From: Acidobacteriota bacterium
Lineage (GTDB): Bacteria > Acidobacteriota > Polarisedimenticolia > J045
Direction of reading: 5' to 3'
Assembly: GCA_024276295.1 (NCBI GenBank)
Contig: JAJRXN010000207.1
Coordinates: forward strand, 1 to 11,055
Length of the DNA: 11,055 nt
In this document: piece by piece, positions 1 to 5,441 of the stretch
Position numbering within the stretch: the stretch's first letter is position 1
Layout: every line of letters begins with the position of its first letter
The notes under the pieces: model-generated
Seen by the model: the letters and a program-made list of their open reading frames with translations, nothing else
Databases searched by the model: none
Told to the model about the DNA's origin: nothing
Position numbers and translations under genes: made by a program

Positions 1-35
1 CCCCCTGCCGCGTCCCGGCCTTCTGGAGAGTCCGC

Positions 36-1808
36 ATGAGAGACGACCATCGCCCTGCCCCGGAAAGTCGCCGGCGCTTCCTGCAGCTCGCGGCCGGGAC
101 GGGCTTCGCGCTGGCCTGCGGCAGCCTGCTGCCCGCCTACGCCCGGGAGCCGGAGGATCGCGACGGGACGCCGGGCCGGCGGCGGCCCGGCGATCCGATC
201 GATCTCTTCGTGCGCCGGATCGACCTCGACGTCGACGGTCGCACCGGCCGGGCCATCGCGGTCAACGGCCAGGTGCCGGGACCGCTGATCCGGCTGCACG
301 AGCGCGAAGACGTCACGATCCGGGTCCACAACGAACTCGACGAGTCGACCTCCATCCACGGGCACGGGCTGATCCTGCCGTTCGAGATGGACGGCGTACC
401 GGGCGTGGCGTTTCCCGGCATCGCGCCGGGGGAGACGTTCACCTACCGCTTTCCCGTCCGTCAGAGCGGCACGTACTGGTATCACAGTCATTCGGGGCTC
501 CAGGAGCAGCTCGGGCACTTCGGCCCGCTGGTGATCGAGCCCTCCGGCCCCGAGCCGTTCGCGTACGACCGCGACCACGTGATCATCGTCTCGGACTGGA
601 CCTTCGAGGATCCGTACCGCGTGCTCGCCAGGCTCAAGAAGATGGGGAGCTACTACAACTTCCAGAAGCGCACCGTGGGAGACTTCTTCCGCGATGCCGC
701 GCGCGACGGTCTCGGGAACACGGCCAGGGAACGGCTCGCCTGTAAGCGGATGCGGATGGACCCGACCGACATCGCCGACATCACCGGGGCGACCTACACG
801 TACCTGATCAACGGGCTGGGACCCGAAGACAACTGGACGGGCCTGTTCCGGCCCGGCGAACGGATCCGCCTGCGGATCATCAACGCCGCCACCCAGAGCT
901 ACTTCAACTTCCGCATTCCGGGACTGCCGATGACCGTCGTCCAGGCCGACGGCCAGAACGTCGAGCCGGTCGTCGTCGCCGAGATGCAGCTCCCGGTGGC
1001 GGAGACCTGGGACGTCATCGTCGAGCCCGAGGACCGTGCCTACACGCTGTTCGCCGAGTCGATGGACCGCAGCGGCTTTGCCCGGGGCACCCTGGCGCCG
1101 CGTGCCGGCATGACGGCACCGGTCCCGCCGCTGCGGACGCGCCCAGTGCGCACGATGGTCGACATGGGCATGGAGATGGACGGCATGGCGATGGCGGCGC
1201 CGGACCGCGCCGGAAGCGCCATGCCCGGCATGGCCATGACCGGGGACCGTCCCCTGCCGGGCATGGGAGCGGGCCACGGGCCCGTGGTCGGCCGGCACGG
1301 CCCCGACGACCACGGTCCGGGGAACGCCTCCGTACCGACCCTGCTGCGCAACCGCCTGGGCGAGCCGGGGATCGGACTCGCCGACGTGGGTCACCGGGTG
1401 CTCGTGTACACCGACCTCAGGCGCCTCGACGCCGACTTCGACGCACGACCGGTCGACCGCGAGATCGAACTGCACCTGACCGGCAACATGGAGCGCTACA
1501 TCTGGGGCTTCGACGGCAGGAAGTTCTCCGAGACCGACCACCCGATCCGGTTCCGTCACGGCGAGCGCCTCCGGCTCGTCATGATCAACGACACGATGAT
1601 GGAACACCCGATCCACCTGCACGGCATGTGGATGGAACTGGAAAACGGCCACGGCGACCGCATCCCGCGCAAGCACACCGTCAGCGTCAAGCCCGCCGAG
1701 CGTCTGTCCGTGCTGATCTCGGTCGACGCTCCGGGACGGTGGGCCCTGCACTGCCATCTCCTCTACCACATGGACGCCGGAATGTTCCGTGTCGTCAAGG
1801 TCTCATAG
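36..1808 (+). CDS. copA: CopA-family multicopper oxidase, Tat-exported
   Basis: Periplasmic multicopper oxidase of the copper-resistance CopA family, which oxidises Cu(I) to the less toxic Cu(II) and sequesters copper. The 590-residue length fits the family. The N-terminus has a twin-arginine signal (SRRRFLQ at residues 11-17, then a hydrophobic stretch ending near AYA). All four copper-ligand blocks are present: IHGHG at 107-111, WYHSH at 148-152, HPIHLHG at 524-530, and HCHLLYHMDAGM at 572-583 (type 1 copper Cys573, axial Met583). Residues about 373-418 form a Met/His-rich insert with MxxM and GM repeats, typical of copper-binding CopA tails. The usual HWHG of the first block reads HGHG. 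The ATG has a GGAGAG ribosome site five bases upstream. The stop lies 13 bases before the copB ATG, so the two form an operon. No upstream gene or CopRS/CueR site is visible in the 35 leading bases. Confidence 0.95.
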   Translation: MRDDHRPAPESRRRFLQLAAGTGFALACGSLLPAYAREPEDRDGTPGRRRPGDPIDLFVRRIDLDVDGRTGRAIAVNGQVPGPLIRLHEREDVTIRVHNELDESTSIHGHGLILPFEMDGVPGVAFPGIAPGETFTYRFPVRQSGTYWYHSHSGLQEQLGHFGPLVIEPSGPEPFAYDRDHVIIVSDWTFEDPYRVLARLKKMGSYYNFQKRTVGDFFRDAARDGLGNTARERLACKRMRMDPTDIADITGATYTYLINGLGPEDNWTGLFRPGERIRLRIINAATQSYFNFRIPGLPMTVVQADGQNVEPVVVAEMQLPVAETWDVIVEPEDRAYTLFAESMDRSGFARGTLAPRAGMTAPVPPLRTRPVRTMVDMGMEMDGMAMAAPDRAGSAMPGMAMTGDRPLPGMGAGHGPVVGRHGPDDHGPGNASVPTLLRNRLGEPGIGLADVGHRVLVYTDLRRLDADFDARPVDREIELHLTGNMERYIWGFDGRKFSETDHPIRFRHGERLRLVMINDTMMEHPIHLHGMWMELENGHGDRIPRKHTVSVKPAERLSVLISVDAPGRWALHCHLLYHMDAGMFRVVKVS

Positions 1809-1821
1809 GAGCCTGGGAGCC

Positions 1822-2595
1822 ATGTCCGAACGCGCGATCCTGCCGGTCCTGCTGCTCGCCGCCGTGCTCGGGGGCGACGGTGCCCTGGCCGAGGCGGAAT
1901 CCGGCCCAGCCGGGACCCCGGCGGGATGGCCGCCCCCGATCCACGACGCCCAGGCCAACAGCCTCGTGCTCTTCGACCAGCTCGAGTACCGCGAGGCCGA
2001 CGGCCCCGACGTGCTGCGTTGGGACCTGGTCTCCTGGATCGGCGGGGATTCCCGCCGGCTGTGGATCGAGAGCGAGGGGCAGGCGCTCACCGAGGGGGGC
2101 GAAGGCGAGATCGAGCGGCTGGACGCTCTCTACGGACGCCTGATCTCCCCGTTCTGGGATTTCCAGGCCGGCCTGGGCTACCAGCGGAACTGGGGCCGGG
2201 GACCGGGTGCCGACCGCCTGATGGCGGTCATCGGCATCCAGGGGCTCGCGCAGTACGCCTTCGAGGTGGATGCCAACCTGCGCCTGACCGAGGACAACGA
2301 ACTCTCCGCCGACTTCCAGGCCACCTGGGATCTCCTGTTCACGCAGCGTCTCGTCGCGCAGTTCCGCATCGAGGGCCTCTGGGCGTTCCAGACGGTCGAG
2401 GAACTCGACATGGGCACCGGGTTCAACTCTCTGGACCTCGGCCTGCGCCTGCGCTACGAGATCCGCCGCGAAGTCGCTCCCTATCTCGGAGTGACCTGGA
2501 GCCGCCGCTACGGCACGACGGCCGCGCTGGCGCGCGCGAGGGGCGAGACGCCGGACGACACGGCGATCGTCACCGGTCTCCGCCTCTGGTTCTGA
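1822..2595 (+). CDS. copB: CopB-family copper-resistance outer-membrane protein
   Basis: CopB-type beta-barrel protein (257 residues), the usual partner of CopA in periplasmic/outer-membrane copper tolerance. The N-terminus is a signal peptide (MSERAILPVLLLAAVLGG, cleavage near ALA). The family core is clear: FDQLEYR, WDLVSWIGGD, RLWIESEG, SPFWDFQAGLGY, an alternating-strand barrel, then EVAPYLGVTWSRRYG and a final LRLWF with the C-terminal aromatic residue expected of outer-membrane barrels. The Met/His-rich N-terminal segment of classical CopB is absent, so this is a short form. ATG 1822 was chosen because AGGAG at 1807-1811 lies ten bases upstream and the signal peptide starts there. An in-frame GTG at 1789 would add 11 polar residues and overlap copA. 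Copper binding and the barrel are inferred from family membership. Confidence 0.93.
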   Translation: MSERAILPVLLLAAVLGGDGALAEAESGPAGTPAGWPPPIHDAQANSLVLFDQLEYREADGPDVLRWDLVSWIGGDSRRLWIESEGQALTEGGEGEIERLDALYGRLISPFWDFQAGLGYQRNWGRGPGADRLMAVIGIQGLAQYAFEVDANLRLTEDNELSADFQATWDLLFTQRLVAQFRIEGLWAFQTVEELDMGTGFNSLDLGLRLRYEIRREVAPYLGVTWSRRYGTTAALARARGETPDDTAIVTGLRLWF

Positions 2596-2667
2596 GCGGA
2601 CCGGAAGGAGAGTCCGAACTGGACTTTCCCCCGCCCGCGGGCGACGATTCCCCTCGTGATCACGTCC

Positions 2668-2767
2668 GGAAGCGATCGAGGGCTGGTGCCCTCCGCGGCC
2701 TTCAAAGCCGTCTGCTCCGCCGGTCGCGCCGGCGGAGGGTGGGTTCGATTCCCACACGCTTCCGCCA
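2668..2767 (+). tRNA. selC: tRNA-Sec (anticodon UCA)
   Basis: Selenocysteine tRNA, which is charged by SerRS, converted by SelA and delivered to UGA codons by SelB. It folds by eye into the bacterial Sec architecture. The acceptor is 2668-2674 with 2757-2763 (7 bp, plus an A2675/A2756 mismatch at the eighth position). The D-stem has six pairs (GAGGGC 2678-2683, loop TGGT, GCCCTC 2688-2693). The anticodon stem is 2695-2699 with 2707-2711 and the loop CTTCAAA has TCA at 2702-2704. A long variable arm has nine pairs (2715-2723 with 2729-2737). The T-stem is GTGGG/CCCAC with loop TTCGATT, followed by discriminator G2764 and encoded CCA 2765-2767. The six-pair D-stem with a four-base loop, long extra arm and UCA anticodon separate it from tRNA-Ser and suppressor tRNAs. 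It lies 72 bases after copB; no convincing promoter was seen there. No selA, selB or selD is in the window. Confidence 0.95.
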
Positions 2768-2783
2768 TTCCCCGCGGACCAGA

Positions 2784-3812
2784 GTGACGGCGCGCCTGCA
2801 TTCGTGGCTGGTGCTGATCCCGCTCGCCGCCATCCCCCTGTTCGGCGTGCTGCGGACGTTCCATGCGCAGACGCCGCGCCTCCCGTGGCTCGGTGACTTC
2901 GGCGGCAGCCTGCTGCTGTGGGCCGCACTTGGCCTGCTGGCGCTGCATCTCGTCCAGCGCCGGCGCGGGCTCGACCTGATGCCGGACATCGAGACCGGCG
3001 CCGGACTGTCGGTCGGCATGATCGTCCCGCTGCTGGTCGTCGTCGTGATCGAGAAGTGGGTCTCGGCCGACGTGCTGCCGTTCGCGTTCGACCTGCTGCC
3101 CTCGTGGGGGCCGACCCCGAAGCTCGCCGACGCGGCGTATCGCCTCGCCAGCGGCCTGGCTCTCGGAATCGTCGCGCTGGCGGTCTATCGCATCCCGCGC
3201 CAGGTCGCGCGCAAGCTCGAGCAGCGCACGCTGCTCTCGCGGCTTCCCGCCGCCACCGGACTCGTGCTCGGCTCGGCGATCGTGACCGGGCTGCTGTTCG
3301 CCGGTCTGCCGACCCTGCTCGGCGGCCTGCAGCTCGCCGTCGCCGGGCCCGACACCCGCACCTGGTCGACGATGGCCGCCGCGCAGGTCGTCCGCGGCGT
3401 CACCGAGGAGCTGTTCTTCCGCGGACTGCTGCAGACCACGCTGCTCCGGCTGCTCTGGCAGGCCGGCATGTCCCAGGGACGGCTGGCGCGCGTCGTCGCC
3501 GTCGGCACGGTCTCGCTCGGCTTCACGATCGAGCACGTCGACCCGTCCCAGCCGCTGGCCCGGCAGGCGTCCCTGCTGCTGTGGGTCTTCGCGATGTCGT
3601 GCGTGTTCGGCGTGCTGCTCGAGTCGTCGCGCAACCTCTGGCTCGTGATGGCCGCGCACGCGACGGTGAACCTGATGGTCGGCGGCCTGCTGCCCGTTCC
3701 GGTGACGGCCGAAGGAACGCTCGCGGTTCCCCCGGGCGTTCCGGCGACGATCTTCGTGATGCTGCTGTTCGTGGGAATCGTCGTGCTGCACCGCCGCCGC
3801 GGATTCGCCTAG
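2784..3812 (+). CDS. CPBP/CAAX-type intramembrane metalloprotease
   Basis: Multi-pass membrane protein of the CPBP (Abi, CAAX protease, Rce1-like) family, 342 residues. The catalytic signature is present: EELFFRG at residues 208-214 (EExxFRG motif), a second metal-ligand histidine in FTIEH at 247-251, and HATVN at 292-296 (HxxxN motif). Hydrophobic segments begin at once (WLVLIPLAAIPLFGVL) and recur through a stretch ending MLLFVGIVVL, with a basic tail HRRRGFA. Start: the same frame is open far upstream through the tRNA and an antisense-quality copB overlap, but the real protein must begin after the tRNA. GTG 2784 directly precedes the first membrane segment; its ribosome site is weak (GGA at 2777-2779), so the start is uncertain. 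Bacterial members act in prenyl-protein processing, bacteriocin immunity or unknown roles; the substrate cannot be told. It converges on the minus-strand kinase-like gene with 13 bases between them. Confidence 0.88.
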   Translation: MTARLHSWLVLIPLAAIPLFGVLRTFHAQTPRLPWLGDFGGSLLLWAALGLLALHLVQRRRGLDLMPDIETGAGLSVGMIVPLLVVVVIEKWVSADVLPFAFDLLPSWGPTPKLADAAYRLASGLALGIVALAVYRIPRQVARKLEQRTLLSRLPAATGLVLGSAIVTGLLFAGLPTLLGGLQLAVAGPDTRTWSTMAAAQVVRGVTEELFFRGLLQTTLLRLLWQAGMSQGRLARVVAVGTVSLGFTIEHVDPSQPLARQASLLLWVFAMSCVFGVLLESSRNLWLVMAAHATVNLMVGGLLPVPVTAEGTLAVPPGVPATIFVMLLFVGIVVLHRRRGFA

Positions 3813-3825
3813 CGGCGCCCACGGC

Positions 3826-4479
3826 TCAGAGCGGCAGTTCGAGGCGCGTCGTCTCGCCGGACGAGACGAGCGTCCCGCCACAGGACTCGACCAGCCGGAC
3901 CGCCGCGTCGATCCCGCCGGCGAGTTCGTTCGCGGTGCCGAATCCCTCCGGGGCGTCGGCACCGGTTCCGGGATGGATGAGCGTGATCGCGATGCCCCCG
4001 TCGCGGCGCACCGCCTCGAGCGTCCAGCCGGCGGCCGGCGCCTGCTCGCAGCGCCGCGCGCGGTCCGAGAGCACCTGCCACAGCGCGAGCGTCCACGGCG
4101 CCGGGTCGGCGACGATCGCGCCGCTCCGCTCGACGATCGCAGGCTCGAGCCCGAGCCGGGCCAGCGAGCGGCCGGCCAGCCGCCGGGCCAGCTCGAGCAC
4201 CTCGGCCAGCGGCGCCGGATCGGGGGTCTCGGCCCCGACCCATCCCTGGACGCGCTGGAGGTCGGCCACCGCGGCACGGGCACGCTGGCCGGCCTGGTAG
4301 CTCTCCTCGATGCCGCGACGCCAGCGCTGCGGATCGTCGACCATCATCGCGATCTCGGCCTTGCCGAGGATCGTCGCCAGGTGGTTGTTCAGGTCGTGCG
4401 CCACTCGCGCCACCAGGTCGAAGAACGCCGCACGGGCCGCCGGCCGTGCCGTCCCGGGGGTGGTCGTGACCGCCGACAT
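3826..4479 (-). CDS. Histidine-kinase-like protein with degenerate ATPase domain
   Basis: Cytoplasmic protein (217 residues) resembling the catalytic core of NtrB-like sensor kinases. A DHp-type H-box is clear at about residues 24-41: VARVAHDLNNHLATILGK, with the likely phospho-acceptor His28 in HDLNN. The C-terminus resembles the last part of a HATPase_c domain (GGIDAAVRLVESCGGTLVSS, then TTRLELPL). No recognisable N-box asparagine or DxGxG box lies between them, so ATP binding is doubtful. It could be a histidine phosphotransferase of ChpT type, a phosphatase, or a weak kinase. There is no sensor or membrane segment. ATG 4479 is preferred because GGGA lies about eight bases upstream; GTG 4491 would add four residues. 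It is the last gene of a three-gene unit, only 16 bases after the preceding stop. The NtrC-type regulator at 5442-6863 is the obvious candidate partner, by inference. Confidence 0.75.
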   Translation of the reverse strand: MSAVTTTPGTARPAARAAFFDLVARVAHDLNNHLATILGKAEIAMMVDDPQRWRRGIEESYQAGQRARAAVADLQRVQGWVGAETPDPAPLAEVLELARRLAGRSLARLGLEPAIVERSGAIVADPAPWTLALWQVLSDRARRCEQAPAAGWTLEAVRRDGGIAITLIHPGTGADAPEGFGTANELAGGIDAAVRLVESCGGTLVSSGETTRLELPL

Positions 4480-4495
4480 CGCCGGTCCCACGGGA

Positions 4496-4795
4496 CTAGT
4501 TGAGCGAGATGTGCGCGGCCATGGCGCGGTTGAAGCGTGCCGGATCCAGCGGGACGAGCGTCATCGTGCGCCCGCGGAAGGTGACGTGGACGGGCTCCGC
4601 CCCGGCGCACTGCGCCTCGTCGACCGCCATCCTCGCGATCGCCGCCTCGTGCGCCTCGAGATCGCTGCGCTCGAGTGGAACGAGAACGCTCGCCGGGTCG
4701 ATGTCACGGACGCGGCACGGTGCCGCCTGGATGGGACGGGTTTCGATCGCGCTCACGGCAGACCCCCTTGCATCTCCGGCTCGCTTGCCGGTCAT
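4496..4795 (-). CDS. Small conserved-looking protein of unknown function
   Basis: Protein of 99 residues that I do not recognise. It has no signal peptide or membrane segment. The likely folded part runs from about residue 14 (SAIETRPIQAAPCRVRDID) to the C-terminal VHVTFRGRTMTLVPLDPARF, which reads as a short beta strand pair followed by a helix. ATG 4795 overlaps the upstream stop in an ATGA arrangement, which favours translational coupling. A GTG at 4756 (86 residues) has a much better ribosome site, AAGGGGG at 4763-4769, and may be the real start, since the first 13 residues look unstructured. It is co-directional with the 108-residue gene before it and the kinase-like gene after it, all downstream of the sigma-54 promoter at 5160-5176, so a role in the same regulated process is likely. 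Confidence 0.65.
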   Translation of the reverse strand: MTGKRAGDARGSAVSAIETRPIQAAPCRVRDIDPASVLVPLERSDLEAHEAAIARMAVDEAQCAGAEPVHVTFRGRTMTLVPLDPARFNRAMAAHISLN

Positions 4796-5118
4796 CGGTT
4801 GGACGCTTCCCGTTCGTCGAGCAGTTCCGAGAGGAAACGATCCATCTCCCAGTCGACGGCGCCGATCAGCACCGTGCCGTCCGGCGTCACGCCGGCGCAG
4901 GCGCAGGGGTACGGATCGCGGGACGACTCGGACTCGTCGTCCTCGATGAAGAAGTCGATCAGGCGCTCACCGGGACGCGAGAGCAGCAGCCACAGGTTCT
5001 GGCCGGAGTCCCAGGCCGCGTCGCCTCCGACGACGAATCCGTCGACCGGCCGGAAGCCGGCCCCGCCGGCCCCTCCGTGCGCCCGCGGCCTGACCGATTC
5101 GTGTGCGTGCTCCCTCAT
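4792..5118 (-). CDS. Small protein of unknown function, first gene of a sigma-54 operon
   Basis: Protein of 108 residues that I do not recognise. Visible features are a His/Gly-rich start (MREHAHESVRPRAHGG), a strand-rich core with FVVGGDAAWDSGQNLWLLLS, an acidic patch FFIEDDESESS, a CAC motif in PYPCACAGVTPDGTVLIG, and a charged C-terminal helix WEMDRFLSELLDERE. There is no signal peptide, so it is probably cytoplasmic. ATG 5118 is chosen because GGGAGG at 5125-5130 lies six bases upstream. The frame is open to 5208, but the sigma-54 promoter at 5160-5176, with predicted transcription start near 5149, would fall inside any longer gene. The stop overlaps the next possible ATG (ATGA). As the first gene after a regulated promoter, it is likely a main output of the neighbouring regulator, by inference. 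Confidence 0.72.
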   Translation of the reverse strand: MREHAHESVRPRAHGGAGGAGFRPVDGFVVGGDAAWDSGQNLWLLLSRPGERLIDFFIEDDESESSRDPYPCACAGVTPDGTVLIGAVDWEMDRFLSELLDEREASNR

Positions 5119-5124
5119 GGCCAT

Positions 5125-5130
5125 CCTCCC
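5125..5130 (-). promoter_or_regulatory. Ribosome binding site deciding the start at 5118
   Basis: GGGAGG on the minus strand, six bases before ATG 5118. It also abuts an ATG at 5124, which is too close to be used well. Together with the sigma-54 promoter just upstream it rules out the longer in-frame starts. Confidence 0.6.
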
Positions 5131-5159
5131 TCTCCTGTTCGGCGTCTGGCGCCAGCTAC

Positions 5160-5176
5160 AGCAACGGCCGTGCCAG
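5160..5176 (-). promoter_or_regulatory. Sigma-54 (RpoN) promoter, leftward
   Basis: The minus strand reads CTGGCACGGCCGTTGCT, an exact fit to the RpoN consensus YTGGCACG-N4-TTGCW with correct -24 (GG) and -12 (GC) spacing. Taking the C of TTGC as -12 puts the start of transcription near 5149, which leaves a 31-base leader with a good ribosome site before ATG 5118. It lies in an intergenic region, points at a three-gene operon, and a sigma-54 activator gene ends 266 bases upstream. All three points favour a functional promoter. Confidence 0.85.
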
Positions 5177-5283
5177 AACGGTTCCGAACCGGGGTCGTCT
5201 CCTCTCATCGGCCGCCGGGACGGGAACTTTCGGGGACCTTGCTCGTCCCGTGGCGAGACACGGGGCGCGCGAAGATCACGAAA

Positions 5284-5303
5284 ACTGTCCTATCTGAGAC
5301 AGT
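5284..5303. promoter_or_regulatory. Palindrome, candidate enhancer site 1 (TGTC-N8-GACA)
   Basis: Inverted repeat ACTGTC-N8-GACAGT centred at 5293.5, about 145 bases upstream of the predicted sigma-54 start. This is the usual range for an upstream activator site. It shares the form TGTC-N8-GACA and the same half-site spacing with the palindrome at 5401-5422. Binding by the adjacent NtrC-type regulator is inferred. Confidence 0.5.
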
Positions 5304-5400
5304 CCCGGGGGGCCATGTGACAAAAAGAGGCACCCGGCCGCGGGAGACCGGGCGACACGGTCCGGCGTCGCCGGATCCGCGGCGCACCGCGACAGGCCGC

Positions 5401-5422
5401 GGGTGTCCGCATGCGGACACCC
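5401..5422. promoter_or_regulatory. Perfect 22-bp palindrome, candidate enhancer site 2
   Basis: Perfect inverted repeat with arms GGGTGTCCG and CGGACACCC around CATG. Its core is again TGTC-N8-GACA. Its centre is 118 bases from the first site, close to a whole number of helical turns, and about 263 bases upstream of the predicted start. It could instead form a hairpin at the end of the regulator mRNA (the stop is at 5442), but no T-run follows on the minus strand, so a protein-binding site is favoured. Confidence 0.5.
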
Positions 5423-5434
5423 GTCCGCGGACGG
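5421..5434. repeat. 14-bp perfect palindrome
   Basis: CCGTCCGCGGACGG is a perfect palindrome that abuts the 22-bp palindrome and lies seven bases beyond the regulator stop codon. GC-rich palindromes arise easily in this genome, so function is uncertain. It may be part of an operator or of the 3' end of the regulator transcript. Confidence 0.4.
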
Positions 5435-5441
5435 TGGACGC

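Larger units (their letters stand above)
5119..5441. other. Intergenic control region
   Basis: These 323 bases are the longest non-coding stretch in the window. From right to left (the direction of transcription) they hold two abutting GC-rich palindromes (5401-5434), a six-base inverted repeat GGCGAC/GTCGCC (5351-5356 with 5367-5372), and a weak terminator-like hairpin (5333-5337 with 5348-5352, followed on the minus strand by TTTTT at 5322-5326). Next come a second TGTC-N8-GACA palindrome (5284-5303), a locally AT-richer patch around 5272-5300 that could bend for IHF although I see no good IHF consensus, and the sigma-54 promoter. Open frames crossing it look like shadows. Confidence 0.7.

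Noticed and set aside
1926..2783. N-terminal extension of the membrane protease frame through copB and the tRNA
   Set aside because: The translated extension is Arg/Pro-rich antisense-like sequence and covers two genes; the protein starts with its first membrane segment after the tRNA.
5119..5208. Longer start for the 108-residue gene
   Set aside because: It would place the sigma-54 promoter inside the coding region and lacks the GGGAGG ribosome site.
5322..5352. Intrinsic terminator for the regulator gene
   Set aside because: The stem has only five pairs with a ten-base loop, and the T-run begins six bases after it; too weak to call.
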